Assembly: GCA_020851785.1 (NCBI GenBank) | Contig: JADZCC010000082.1 | Coordinates: 1 to 32,524 of the forward strand | Direction: 5' to 3' | Origin: Anaerolineales bacterium | GTDB taxonomy: Bacteria > Chloroflexota > Anaerolineae > Anaerolineales > Villigracilaceae | DNA: 32,524 nt | In this document: piece by piece, positions 1-8,693 of the stretch | How the letters are laid out: every line of letters begins with the position of its first letter | Position numbering within the stretch: the first letter of the stretch is position 1 | Position numbers and translations under genes: made by a program | Notes under the pieces: generated by a model | Databases searched by the model: none | What the model was told of the DNA's origin: nothing | The model's input: only the letters and a program-made list of their open reading frames with translations

Positions 1-2
1 AT

Positions 3-356
3 AGCGACGACAATGTGTCCATGACTTTTACTTTCGCGGATGGTTCAATTGGCGTTGTGGATTATCTGGCGAACGGGGATAAGTCTTTTCCAAAAGAAAG
101 ACTCGAAGTTTTTTGTGAAGGCATGATTGCTGTGTTAGATGATTATGTGTCTTTGACCATAACAAAAGATGGCAAGAAAAATGTCCAAAACATGAATCAA
201 GACAAAGGCTGGAAGAATGAAATGACTATGTTCGCCAAGGCAATTCAAAGCGGAGGCGAACCGCCGATTCCTTACGAACAGTTAATTGGCGTGACGAAAG
301 CCACATTTGCGGCTGTCGAGTCTATCAGCGACGGGCAGAAGGCGGAAATAAAATAA
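3..356 (+). CDS. Gfo/Idh/MocA-family oxidoreductase, C-terminal end (5' partial)
   Basis: The reading frame is open to the left edge of the window, so this is the last ~117 residues of a longer protein. The GTG at 15 is probably an internal valine. The segment reads like the end of the C-terminal alpha/beta domain of NAD(P)-dependent Gfo/Idh/MocA sugar dehydrogenases: a beta-strand stretch TFTFADGSIGVVDY, then KERLEVFCEG, then a helical tail with GGEPPIPYEQLIGVTKATFAAVESI. Such proteins, sometimes fused to a zinc alcohol dehydrogenase domain, are frequent in bacterial polysaccharide loci, which fits the glycosyltransferases and heparinase-family gene downstream. The NAD-binding domain is outside the window, so substrate and exact subfamily cannot be read. 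The stop is TAA at 354-356, 31 bp before the next gene. Confidence 0.75.
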   Translation, partial: SDDNVSMTFTFADGSIGVVDYLANGDKSFPKERLEVFCEGMIAVLDDYVSLTITKDGKKNVQNMNQDKGWKNEMTMFAKAIQSGGEPPIPYEQLIGVTKATFAAVESISDGQKAEIK

Positions 357-360
357 AAAA

Positions 361-381
361 CGCAACCTTCAACCTTCAACC
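361..381. repeat. short-period degenerate tract (CAACCTT-type) between genes
   Basis: The spacer before the phosphorylase gene is essentially tandem copies of a seven-base unit, CAACCTT CAACCTT CAACCT. Comparable but different tracts fill spacers at 17010-17054 and 29661-29705. There is no Shine-Dalgarno sequence in this spacer. Confidence 0.7.
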
Positions 382-387
382 TAAAAT

Positions 388-2064
388 ATGGATTCCCTGC
401 GAAAGCATTTAACCTTCTTGTATGGAGAAGCGCGCGCCGCGGACTTGCTCAAGCGGACGGAGCAACTCCTTGCGGAGTATCGCCCGCGCATTCAGCCGCA
501 CAACGGCGAACTGACCGAGCGCGATTCCATCTTGATTACTTATGGCGATCAGATTCAAAGCGCGGGCGAAAAGCCCTTGCAAACGCTAAAGCGATTTTGC
601 GATGAACATCTCGCCGCCCTTGTGCGCGGGATTCATATCCTGCCGTTTTATCCATGGACTTCGGATGACGGCTTTTCGGTGACGGATTATCGTCAGGTGG
701 ATGGCCAACTGGGGGCGTGGGCAGATGTTTCGGCTCTGGCAACCCACTTCAAGTTAATGTTTGACGCGGTGATTAATCACATCTCGGCTGAAAGCCTGTG
801 GTTTCAGAAATTCCTGCAGGGCGATTCGCAGTATCAAAATTATTTCATCACGGTCGAAGGCGAGCCAAATTTAGCGCAAGTCGTTCGCCCGCGCGCCCTG
901 CCGTTGTTGACCGCGTTTGGCGAACAAAAAATTTGGACGACTTTCAGCGCCGATCAGATTGATTTGAATTATCAGAATCCGCAAGTCCTACTGGAAATTT
1001 TGGACGTTTTACTGCGCTACGTTCAACATGGCGCGACCTTGATCCGCCTCGATGCGATTGCGTATTTATGGAAAGCGTTGGGCACGCCGTGCATTCATCT
1101 GCCGCAAACCCACGCCGTGATTCAATTTTTCCGCGCCGCGTTGAATCAAATTGCGCCGCACGTTCAATTGATCACTGAAACCAACGTGCCGCATGTAGAT
1201 AACCTTTCCTATTTTGGAGACGGTTATAGCGAAGCGCAGTTGGTTTATAACTTTGCCCTGCCGCCGCTGACTCTGCACGCCTTTCAAACCGGCTCGGCGA
1301 CGACGCTCTCCAATTGGGCCCAAACGCTGACTCTGCCTTCGGAACAAACGACTTTCTTCAACTTCCTTGCTTCGCATGATGGCATTGGGTTAAACCCCGC
1401 GCGCGGGATTTTAACGGATGCAGAAGTTGAAGCGCTGGCGCGTCAGACGCTCGCACATGGCGGCTTGATTTCCTACAAAAATAATTCAGATGGGACGCAA
1501 AGCCCGTATGAAATGAATATCAATTATTTTGACGCGCTTTCCAACCCAAACGGGAACGAAGCGCTGGATGTGCAAATTTCCCGTTTTATCTGCGCTCAAG
1601 CCATCATGCTTTCGATGATTGGCGTGCCGGGGATTTATTTTCATAGCCTGTTTGGCTCGCGCGGCTGGTTGGACGGCGTGAAGCAGACCGGGCGGAACCG
1701 CACGATCAATCGCGAAAAACTTCAGTGGGATACATTGCAGGCGGAACTTGCCAACCCTGATTCATTGCGTTCAAAAGTATTTGCAAGGTATCGCCAATTG
1801 TTGCAGGCGCGCAGGTCTGCGCCTGCTTTTCATCCGCATGGTTCGCAAAAGGTTTTAGAGCTTCATCCAGCGGTCTTCGCCGTGCAACGCATGGAGCCGC
1901 ACGGCCAAATGCAGGCGTTATGTTTGCATAATGTAAGTTCGTCCAAAGTGGTTTTTTCGACGGAGTATGCTTCAGGCGTGGATTTGTTTTCAGGCGCAGC
2001 GCTGACGCTCTCTCAGGTCACGCTTGAGCCGTATCAAGTCCGCTGGGCGTTGGTGAAGATCTAG
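388..2064 (+). CDS. GH13_18 sugar phosphorylase, glucosylglycerate-phosphorylase type (YcjM-like)
   Basis: This 558-residue cytoplasmic protein belongs to the alpha-amylase superfamily, subfamily GH13_18, whose members reversibly phosphorolyse a glucoside to alpha-glucose 1-phosphate. Visible catalytic residues are the nucleophile Asp222 in LIRLDAIAYLW, the acid/base Glu264 in LITETNVPH and the transition-state Asp331 in FLASHDGIGLNP. The N-terminal LPFYPWTSDDGFSVTDY block is typical of the subfamily. Length and many stretches resemble E. coli YcjM (about 559 residues), a glucosylglycerate phosphorylase, rather than sucrose phosphorylases, which are nearer 490-500 residues. Glucosyl-glycerate as substrate is therefore the best guess, not proven. 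The ATG at 388 has no Shine-Dalgarno. The gene is followed 29 bp later by a GT4 glycosyltransferase, suggesting linked synthesis and breakdown of a glycerate-based glycoside. Confidence 0.85.
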   Translation: MDSLRKHLTFLYGEARAADLLKRTEQLLAEYRPRIQPHNGELTERDSILITYGDQIQSAGEKPLQTLKRFCDEHLAALVRGIHILPFYPWTSDDGFSVTDYRQVDGQLGAWADVSALATHFKLMFDAVINHISAESLWFQKFLQGDSQYQNYFITVEGEPNLAQVVRPRALPLLTAFGEQKIWTTFSADQIDLNYQNPQVLLEILDVLLRYVQHGATLIRLDAIAYLWKALGTPCIHLPQTHAVIQFFRAALNQIAPHVQLITETNVPHVDNLSYFGDGYSEAQLVYNFALPPLTLHAFQTGSATTLSNWAQTLTLPSEQTTFFNFLASHDGIGLNPARGILTDAEVEALARQTLAHGGLISYKNNSDGTQSPYEMNINYFDALSNPNGNEALDVQISRFICAQAIMLSMIGVPGIYFHSLFGSRGWLDGVKQTGRNRTINREKLQWDTLQAELANPDSLRSKVFARYRQLLQARRSAPAFHPHGSQKVLELHPAVFAVQRMEPHGQMQALCLHNVSSSKVVFSTEYASGVDLFSGAALTLSQVTLEPYQVRWALVKI

Positions 2065-2093
2065 TCGCGTGTTCTTGTGGTAAAACTGAACGC

Positions 2094-3437
2094 ATGAACC
2101 CTTCCTCTCGTAATATTGGTTTTATCTCCACGCGCTTTGCCGGAACGGACGGCGTTTCGCTGGAAGCGGATAAGTGGGCGACGGTGTTGGCGCGCATGGG
2201 TCACAACTGTTTTTATTTTGCAGGCGAGTGCGATCGTGACCCGGCCATCTCGCATGTAGTGGCGGAAGCGTTTTATCGCCACCCGGAAATTGAGCGCCTC
2301 AATCAGCAGGCGTATGCGGGCAGTTGGACGGTGACGAAGGAGGCGCGCGAATCGCATCCCGAAATGAAGACCCTGCATAAGGACTTTTTTTCCATGTACA
2401 TTCGCCCGCCGCAAATGACTCAGCGCGTGGCGGAATTAAAGGAACACCTCAAAGCGGAGTTATATAAATTCGCGCATCGTTTCGATTTGGAAATTCTCGT
2501 CGTCGAAAACGCCCTGACCATTCCGCTGAACCTGCCTTTGGGCTTGGCGATTACCGAATTCATCGCCGAAACGGGCTTTCCCACTATCGCGCATCACCAT
2601 GATTTTCATTGGGAACGCCAGCGCTTTCAGTCCAACTGCGTGGGGGATTATCTCGCCACGGCCTTCCCGCCGGTTTTGCCTTCCATTCGGCACGTGGTGA
2701 TTAATACGATTCAGTCCCGCGAGATCGCTTCGCGGCAGGGCGTGACGGCCCGCGTGATTCCCAACGTGATGGATTTTGATTCCCCGCCAGCCGCGCCGGA
2801 TGCGTACACGCAAACGGTGCGCGCGGACTTTGGCATTCAGCCCGGCGAATATTTTTTTCTACAACCGACGCGGGTCATTCAACGCAAAGGCATTGAACAT
2901 GCCATTGAAGTCGTCCGCCGTTTGAACCTGCCCGCCAAACTGGTGATTACCCACGCCTCCGGCGACGAAGGCAACGATTACGAACAACGCGTGCGCGAAT
3001 ATGCCCAATTGCTCGGCGTGGCTGTGCGCTTTGAAGCCGATCAGGTGCAGGACGCGCGCGGGCAAACGAAAGATGGGCAAAAAATTTACACGCTGGGAGA
3101 CGTGTATCCGCGCGCCGATTTGGTGACCTATCCTTCCAGCATTGAAGGCTTTGGCAACGCCTTTTTGGAAGCCGTTTATTATCGCCGCCCAATTTTGGTG
3201 AACAACTATTCAATCTATGAAGTGGATATTAAACCGAAAGGCTTTCGCGTCGTCTGGTTTGACGGCTACATTAATCACGACACGCTGGCCAAGACCAAAT
3301 ATATTTTGGAACGTCCGGACGAGGCGCAGGCCTGGGCGGAGGTTAACTATCAACTGGCGCGGCGCTATTTCTCCTACACGGTCTTGGAATATCGCCTGCG
3401 CGCCATCGTTGCGGATTGTTTGGGGTATCAGGGGTAA
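2094..3437 (+). CDS. GT4 glycosyltransferase, possible mannosylglucosylglycerate-synthase-like
   Basis: This 447-residue protein has the GT-B layout of family GT4. The N-terminal Rossmann domain opens with IGFISTRFAGTDGVSLEADKW. The C-terminal nucleotide-sugar domain has a QPTRVIQRKGIEHAIE strand-turn-helix around residues 260-275 and the E-x7-E motif in IEGFGNAFLEAVYY (Glu351 and Glu359), which contacts the donor sugar nucleotide. There is no signal peptide, so it is cytosolic or peripheral. The start ATG is preceded by TAAAAC seven bases upstream and no Shine-Dalgarno. Its position directly after a glucosylglycerate-type phosphorylase suggests an enzyme that extends glucosylglycerate (mannosylglucosylglycerate synthases are GT4 enzymes). 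The alternative is a polysaccharide transferase belonging with the downstream genes. The stop overlaps the next start by one base (TAATG). Confidence 0.8.
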   Translation: MNPSSRNIGFISTRFAGTDGVSLEADKWATVLARMGHNCFYFAGECDRDPAISHVVAEAFYRHPEIERLNQQAYAGSWTVTKEARESHPEMKTLHKDFFSMYIRPPQMTQRVAELKEHLKAELYKFAHRFDLEILVVENALTIPLNLPLGLAITEFIAETGFPTIAHHHDFHWERQRFQSNCVGDYLATAFPPVLPSIRHVVINTIQSREIASRQGVTARVIPNVMDFDSPPAAPDAYTQTVRADFGIQPGEYFFLQPTRVIQRKGIEHAIEVVRRLNLPAKLVITHASGDEGNDYEQRVREYAQLLGVAVRFEADQVQDARGQTKDGQKIYTLGDVYPRADLVTYPSSIEGFGNAFLEAVYYRRPILVNNYSIYEVDIKPKGFRVVWFDGYINHDTLAKTKYILERPDEAQAWAEVNYQLARRYFSYTVLEYRLRAIVADCLGYQG

Positions 3438-5389
3438 TGTCTAAAATTTCCAGCGCTTTTAAATACACGCGGCAATTTGGTTTACGCCCCTTGTTTTTGT
3501 ATGGGCTGTATAAACTTGGAATAAAAACGGGCTATTACAAGCGGGTTACGCCGATACTTGATCTGCGTTCTTCGAATATCGAATCATCGAATAGCGCCCG
3601 ACTTTTCATGCTTCCCGATTCAAAAAGCCTTCTCCAAATTCTCGGCGCAGAGGGCCAAGCGAGCCTGCTCAACGAAGCGCATCAAATCGTCAATGGCAAA
3701 GTCAAAGTCTTTGGCGAAACCCTTGCGCTGGATTTTTCTCACAACCAACCGCTCCAGCATTGGACGTTCTACGAAACAGATTTTCAACCTTCAACTTTCA
3801 ACGTACTGCACAACGACATCAAATATCTTTGGGAACCGGCGCGCTTTGGCTTTGCGTTTACTTTGGGCCGCGCCTATCATTTAACTCAAGAGAATCAATA
3901 CGCCGAAGCGTTTTGGCGCCATTTTGAAGCGTTTACCAAAAACAATCCCGTCCACCTTGGCCCGCATTGGATGAACGGGCAGGAAGTTGCCATTCGCCTG
4001 CTGGCGCTCGTTTGGGCAAGTCATGTTTTTGAAAGCGCGCCAGCCACCAGCGCAGAAAGAAGCGCGGCGCTTCGGCAATCTATGTATCAACATGCAAATC
4101 GAATTCCATTCACGTTAATCTATGCGCGTTCGCAAAATAATAATCATCTCATCACCGAAGCCGCCGCCATTTATACAGCCGGATTGTTTTTCAAAAATAC
4201 TGAATGGCGAAAACTTGGTTGGCGTTGGCTCCATTGGGCGCTTCAAAATCAGATCGGCGGATTTGGCGAATACATTCAACACAGCGTTAATTATCACCGC
4301 GTGATGTTGCAAACCGCGTTGTGGGTTAATTTCATTAAACAGGATGTCTTCCCAACTGGCACGACTCAAGCTCTGGCCCGATCTACGCATTGGCTTTTCT
4401 CACTCTTAGACAACGCCTCTGGCCGGACCCCGAACCTGGGAGCCAACGACGGGGCTTTGATCTTCCCTTTGAGCGCGACTCCCTTTGAAGATTACCGTCC
4501 CACCGTGCAGGCCGCGGCGCGCGCGTTTTTACGCAACAGCTTAACCTCCGGCGTGTGGGATGAAACCGCTTTGTGGTTTGGGCTAAAGGCCACCGCGCGC
4601 GAAAGCGATTCGGATATTTATTTGACCGACAACCTGCACGCCAAAAATTCCTGGGGTTATTTGCGGGCTTCCAATTTCAAATCGCGTTTGGGGCACATGG
4701 ATCAATTGCATTTTGATTTATGGTGGCGCGGCTTGAACGTGGCCCAGGACGCAGGCACGTACTTATATAACGCCGCGCCGCCATGGGATAACCCGCTGGC
4801 GACCACCCGTGTGCATAACACGCTGACGGTGGACGGCCAGGATCAAATGACTCGCGTTGGAAAATTTCTAACGCTCGACTGGGCTAACGGCTACGCCAAA
4901 CCAGTCATTGACTTGAACGAAAAGGTTTTGCATCGCGTTCGGGCTTATCATACCGGCTATCGCCGCTTGCAAGTGAAACACCAACGCACGGTAACGGTCT
5001 ATGCAGATGATGTTTGGGAAGTGGAAGACCGTCTGTTAAATGGGCGCAGGCGCTTTCGCACGTATCGCCTGCATTGGCTCCTGCTGGACGGCCCCTGGAC
5101 TTTGGAACAAGACGAACTTTCCGCCACGTTGAAAATCCAAACTACGCGGGGAACGGTTCAACTTGTCGTTCGGCATCCCGCCAACGTGGAATCCGCGATT
5201 TCTCTGGCGCGCGCGGGGGAACTGCTGATTGGTCAGCGCAAGGTTCAGCCGTATGAAGGCTGGGTTTCCAGGAATTATGGCGAAAAAACTCCCGCGCTGT
5301 CTTTGGCGTTGGAAGTTGAATCCATGTATCAAATTGTTTTGACCAGCGAATTTCGCTTCATGGAGCAGGGCGGGTCGGCGCGGGTATAA
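3437..5389 (+). CDS. heparinase II/III-family protein
   Basis: The start is taken as the ATG at 3437, sharing one base with the preceding stop; this gives 650 residues. The protein has an N-terminal alpha-helical toroid domain, with the family-typical SQNNNHLITEAA near residue 230, and a C-terminal beta-sandwich Hepar_II_III domain with HFDLWWRGLNVAQDAGTYLYN near residue 424 and RVHNTLTVDGQDQ near residue 456. Family members are polysaccharide lyases or lyase-like proteins of capsule and exopolysaccharide loci, cleaving uronic-acid polymers. I see no signal peptide, as in many such locus-associated members. Residues about 43-57 and 115-125 are encoded by short-period repeat tracts (3572-3594 and 3782-3800) like those found between genes here. 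Neighbouring GT4 genes support a polysaccharide assembly or editing role. The substrate is unknown. Confidence 0.82.
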   Translation: MSKISSAFKYTRQFGLRPLFLYGLYKLGIKTGYYKRVTPILDLRSSNIESSNSARLFMLPDSKSLLQILGAEGQASLLNEAHQIVNGKVKVFGETLALDFSHNQPLQHWTFYETDFQPSTFNVLHNDIKYLWEPARFGFAFTLGRAYHLTQENQYAEAFWRHFEAFTKNNPVHLGPHWMNGQEVAIRLLALVWASHVFESAPATSAERSAALRQSMYQHANRIPFTLIYARSQNNNHLITEAAAIYTAGLFFKNTEWRKLGWRWLHWALQNQIGGFGEYIQHSVNYHRVMLQTALWVNFIKQDVFPTGTTQALARSTHWLFSLLDNASGRTPNLGANDGALIFPLSATPFEDYRPTVQAAARAFLRNSLTSGVWDETALWFGLKATARESDSDIYLTDNLHAKNSWGYLRASNFKSRLGHMDQLHFDLWWRGLNVAQDAGTYLYNAAPPWDNPLATTRVHNTLTVDGQDQMTRVGKFLTLDWANGYAKPVIDLNEKVLHRVRAYHTGYRRLQVKHQRTVTVYADDVWEVEDRLLNGRRRFRTYRLHWLLLDGPWTLEQDELSATLKIQTTRGTVQLVVRHPANVESAISLARAGELLIGQRKVQPYEGWVSRNYGEKTPALSLALEVESMYQIVLTSEFRFMEQGGSARV

Positions 5390-5404
5390 TCTCCGGATTC
5401 ATTT

Positions 5405-6619
5405 ATGCACATCCTCATCATTCATCAAGCTTTTGCCTCGCTCAACGAGCCCGGTGGGACGCGCCATTTTGAGTTTGCGCGCCTGCTCGCGTCACGCGGG
5501 CATCAGGTGACGGTCATCGCTTCGCCGGTGAGCTACCTAACCGGCGGACAAACTCGGCGCGAGGCGGAACAAGTGAACGGCGTACGCATCTTGCGGGCTG
5601 AGGTCTATCAGGCGCATCATAAATCTTTCTTTCATCGCCTCCTGGCCTTCTTTTCTTTTATGCTTTCCTCGTTTTGGATTGGGCTGGGCGTTCGGCGGGT
5701 GGACGTGGTTTGGGGAACTTCGCCGCCCATCTTTCAGGGCGTTACTGCCTGGCTGTTGGCGCGGGTGAAAGGCGCGAAATTTTTATTTGAAGTGCGGGAT
5801 TTGTGGCCACAATTTGCGATTGCAGTGGGGGTGTTGAAAAACCCGCGCTTGATTGCCATGAGCGAATGGCTGGAGCGCTTCCTATATCGCCGCGCAGATC
5901 GGGTGATGGTGAACAGCCCGGGGTTCATTGAGCATGTTCAGGCGCGGGGGGCGAAGCGTGCGGTTCTCATCCCCAATGGCGCCGACCCGGCTATGTTTGA
6001 TCCCAATCAAAACGGCGCGGCCTTTCGTGAATCTAATGGGCTGAAGGATAAATTTGTGGCGCTCTATGCCGGAGCGCACGGCCTGTCGAACGATTTGATA
6101 GTGGTCTTGGAATGCGCGCGCCTGCTCGAAAATACGAACGTGCAAATTGTCCTGCTGGGCGACGGCAAGGAAAAGCCAGCCTTGCAGGCCGCCGCCAAAA
6201 GATTGAATTTATTTAATGTAACTTTTTTGCCGCCTGTCCCCAAACATAAAATGGCGGAGGCGCTGGCTGGCGCGGACGCGTGTATTGCAATTTTGAAGCC
6301 GATTGAAGCATATAAAACGACGTATCCGAACAAGGTCTTTGATTATATGGCGGCGGGCAAGCCGGTAATTTTGGCGATTGACGGCGTAATTCGCGAGGTG
6401 GTGCAAACGGCGCATTGCGGCTTATATACGCAACCCGGAAACGCGCTGGAAATGGCGCGGGCCCTGCGGATTTTGCGCGACAACCCGGAATATGGCCGCG
6501 AGATGGGCCTGCTTGGCAGAAAATATTTGGAGCAAAATTTTAGCCGCACGGCGCTGGGCGAAAAACTGCTGGAAATGCTGGGCGAATTGTCTGAAAATTT
6601 CAATGAAATTGCCTCTTGA
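5405..6619 (+). CDS. GT4 glycosyltransferase, WbuB-like
   Basis: This 404-residue GT-B glycosyltransferase starts HILIIHQAFASLNEPGGTRHFEFARLLA, the pattern of WbuB-type GT4 enzymes that add sugars during O-antigen or exopolysaccharide repeat-unit assembly. A hydrophobic stretch near residues 75-100 (LLAFFSFMLSSFWIGLGV) could dip into the membrane. FLFEVRDLWPQFAIAVGVL is characteristic of this subgroup. The C-terminal donor domain has ALYAGAHGLSNDL and ILKPIEAYKTTYPNKVFDYMAAGKPVILA. A TATAAT at 5385-5390 overlaps the stop codon of the heparinase-family gene and lies 14 bp before this ATG, so the gene may have its own promoter, although no good -35 box is visible. Donor and acceptor sugars cannot be told from sequence. 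Confidence 0.85.
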   Translation: MHILIIHQAFASLNEPGGTRHFEFARLLASRGHQVTVIASPVSYLTGGQTRREAEQVNGVRILRAEVYQAHHKSFFHRLLAFFSFMLSSFWIGLGVRRVDVVWGTSPPIFQGVTAWLLARVKGAKFLFEVRDLWPQFAIAVGVLKNPRLIAMSEWLERFLYRRADRVMVNSPGFIEHVQARGAKRAVLIPNGADPAMFDPNQNGAAFRESNGLKDKFVALYAGAHGLSNDLIVVLECARLLENTNVQIVLLGDGKEKPALQAAAKRLNLFNVTFLPPVPKHKMAEALAGADACIAILKPIEAYKTTYPNKVFDYMAAGKPVILAIDGVIREVVQTAHCGLYTQPGNALEMARALRILRDNPEYGREMGLLGRKYLEQNFSRTALGEKLLEMLGELSENFNEIAS

Positions 6620-6643
6620 GGATTTTTCGTCTGGCGCTATGAT
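6616..6643 (+). promoter_or_regulatory. sigma70-like promoter before the M14 peptidase gene
   Basis: TTGAGG (6616-6621) and TATGAT (6638-6643) are separated by 16 bp, starting at the stop codon of the preceding glycosyltransferase. It would give a leader of roughly 120 nt. I recognise no riboswitch in that leader. A strong Shine-Dalgarno AAGGAGG at 6757-6763 precedes the ATG at 6770. Confidence 0.5.
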
Positions 6644-6769
6644 TGAGGAGGTTTAACTCCCGTTTTCGTTCAGGCGCGGCGTGTAGCCAAATGCCAGGAC
6701 GGAAGTTGCACATCACATCGAAGCGTTCAAGAAACAGGGTTTGAGCCGACATTCAGAAGGAGGCCTTTT

Positions 6770-8455
6770 ATGCCCAATGTCAAATTCAACCGTTTTTACC
6801 GTTATGCTGAACTGACTCAACTCCTGAAGGCGTACGCCAAAGAGTTCCCCAACCTGGTCAAATTAGAATCGCTTGGAAAGAGCTACGAGGGGCGGGAAAT
6901 GTGGCTCGTGACCGTCACCAACTTCAAGTCTGGGAGCGATGCGGAAAAACCGGCCTTTTGGGTGGATGGCAACATCCACGCTTCCGAAGTCACGGCTTCG
7001 GCGGCGGCTTTGTATCTCATCAATACTTTGGTCACGAAATATAAAAATGATGATAATGTCACGCGCGCGGTGGATACGCGCGCGTTTTACATTGTGCCGC
7101 GCGTCAACCCGGATGGCGCCGAATGGGCTCTGGCGGACAAACCGAAAATCATCCGCTCCAGCGTGCGGCCCTACCCGAACGCCGAAGAACCGTTGGAAGG
7201 GCTGGTTTGGGGCGAAGATGTGGACGGCGATGGGCGCGTTTTGCAAATGCGCGTTTTCGATTTGAATGGCGCGTGGAAGGAACATCCGCAAGATCCGCGT
7301 TTGATGATTCGCCGCGACCCGATTGAAACCGGCGGAAAGTATTATCGCCTTTTGCCCGAAGGCCATCTCAAAAATTACGATGGTTCGACGATTCAGATTC
7401 TTAAGCCCAAAGAGGGGCTGGATTTAAACCGCAATTTTCCCGCCGGTTGGAAGGATGAAGCCGAGCAACGCGGCGCGGGGCCTTTCCCCGCGAGCGAGCC
7501 GGAAACGCGCAACCTAATCGAGTTTATTGTCAGCCACCCAAACCTCACCGGCGCGATTAGCTTGCACACCATGAGCGGAGTTTTACTGCGCCCGTATGAC
7601 GATAAGCCGGACGATGAATTTCCAACGGATGACTTGTGGACGTATCAGAAGATTGGCGAAACAGGGGCAAAAATTACCGGCTATCCCGCCGTTTCAGTTT
7701 TTCATGATTTCAAATATCACCCCAAGCAGACGATCGCCGGAGGTTTCGATACCTGGGCGTATGAACAGCGCGGCTTGTTTGCATGGACGGTCGAATTTTG
7801 GAGCCCACAAAAACAGGCGGGCATTGAAAAATATAAATTGATTGATTGGTATCGCGAACATCCCGTGGAAGACGATTTGAAAATGCTGAAGTGGAACGAT
7901 GAAGTTTTAAAAGGCAAGGGCTATGTGAAGTGGTATCCATATCACCATCCGCAACTGGGCAAAGTGGAGTTGGGCGGCTGGGATACGCTGAATATGTGGT
8001 CGAATCCGCCGCTTCAGCTTTTGGAAAAGGAGATTCGGCCCTTCGCGGAATGGGCGGTCTGGCACGCGCTAATCTCGCCCAAGCTGGGCCTCTACGAAAT
8101 TAGCAGTACGCCGCTGGGAGGAAATACCTTCCGCGTGCGGCTGGTGATTGAGAACATCGGCTGGCTTCCAACTTACGTCACCAAAAAAGCATTGGACAAG
8201 AAATTGACGCGCGGCGTAATCGCTGAAATTCACCTGCCCAAAGGCGCCAGTTTGGAGGCGGGCAAACTGCGTGAAATGGCAGGGGAGTTGGAAGGCCGCG
8301 CCTACAAACCGGTGATGGCGGAAGAGACTGAAGAAGGTACAACGGACCGCGTTAAGCTGGAATGGGTGGTGAAAGCCAAAAAAGGCACAAAGGTCAAATT
8401 GACGGCCCGGCATGAACGGGCCGGCGTAGTCCATGTGGATGTGGTGTTGAAATAA
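6770..8455 (+). CDS. M14-family zinc carboxypeptidase
   Basis: This 561-residue protein carries an M14 carboxypeptidase domain in its first ~380 residues. The zinc ligands are visible as His70 and Glu73 in GNIHASEV and His266 in AISLHTMSG. The substrate-binding Asn-Arg pair is in LDLNRNFPAGW (Asn220, Arg221), and the general-base glutamate is Glu342 in WTVEFWSP. Family members remove C-terminal residues from peptides. There is no signal peptide, so it probably acts in the cytoplasm, unlike many secreted M14 enzymes. An insertion around residues 125-215, with GEDVDGDGRVLQMR, separates the conserved NPDGAEWA and LDLNRNF blocks. The last ~130 residues look like a beta-rich accessory domain. Start choice is firm: AAGGAGG lies six bases upstream of ATG. 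It appears to be transcribed alone. Confidence 0.88.
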   Translation: MPNVKFNRFYRYAELTQLLKAYAKEFPNLVKLESLGKSYEGREMWLVTVTNFKSGSDAEKPAFWVDGNIHASEVTASAAALYLINTLVTKYKNDDNVTRAVDTRAFYIVPRVNPDGAEWALADKPKIIRSSVRPYPNAEEPLEGLVWGEDVDGDGRVLQMRVFDLNGAWKEHPQDPRLMIRRDPIETGGKYYRLLPEGHLKNYDGSTIQILKPKEGLDLNRNFPAGWKDEAEQRGAGPFPASEPETRNLIEFIVSHPNLTGAISLHTMSGVLLRPYDDKPDDEFPTDDLWTYQKIGETGAKITGYPAVSVFHDFKYHPKQTIAGGFDTWAYEQRGLFAWTVEFWSPQKQAGIEKYKLIDWYREHPVEDDLKMLKWNDEVLKGKGYVKWYPYHHPQLGKVELGGWDTLNMWSNPPLQLLEKEIRPFAEWAVWHALISPKLGLYEISSTPLGGNTFRVRLVIENIGWLPTYVTKKALDKKLTRGVIAEIHLPKGASLEAGKLREMAGELEGRAYKPVMAEETEEGTTDRVKLEWVVKAKKGTKVKLTARHERAGVVHVDVVLK

Positions 8456-8579
8456 TAACTCACCTTACGCGCCCTCATCCCCGGCCCCTCTCCCTTCGGG
8501 ACGTGTGCCCGTTAGGGTAGAGGGTTAGGGTGAGGGAGAAGTCACACATTTCTCAAAACTGCGTAAGGTGAAATAATAA
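8450..8579. repeat. MITE-like dispersed repeat, copy 1
   Basis: A non-coding element with perfect 10-bp terminal inverted repeats, CACCTTACGC at 8461-8470 and GCGTAAGGTG at 8561-8570, flanked by the direct repeat AAATAATAA (8450-8458 and 8571-8579) that could be a target-site duplication. The interior is an imperfect palindrome built on CCCTCATCCCC and GGGTGAGGG around CCCTTCGGG. A second copy is at 32096-32212. This copy has about 18 extra bases after CTTCGGG. It starts at the end of the M14 gene, and the left direct repeat contains that gene's stop codon. Confidence 0.75.
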
Positions 8580-8582
8580 AAA

Positions 8583-8614
8583 GCAACTCGCCCGACATCT
8601 TTCGGGCGAGTTGC
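8583..8614. terminator. strong hairpin after the repeat, possible terminator
   Basis: Perfect 13-bp inverted repeat GCAACTCGCCCGA / TCGGGCGAGTTGC with a six-base loop. The downstream side is only moderately T-rich (TTGCTTGTTGG), while the upstream side has five A, so termination of rightward transcription from the M14 gene is plausible but not textbook. Confidence 0.5.
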
Positions 8615-8693
8615 TTGCTTGTTGGAACAATTTTATTCGTCCCTCGTCTATTCCATACGCTGTAATTCAAACCCTATATTCCCGGAGGATGAA

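Noticed and set aside
6644..6769. Riboswitch in the leader of the M14 gene
   Set aside because: No match to any riboswitch core I know and no clear terminator or anti-Shine-Dalgarno stem could be drawn by eye.
6863..7366. 167-codon open frame on the minus strand inside the M14 gene
   Set aside because: It lies wholly within a gene with clear catalytic motifs and has no recognisable domain or ribosome site; it is a by-product of codon bias.
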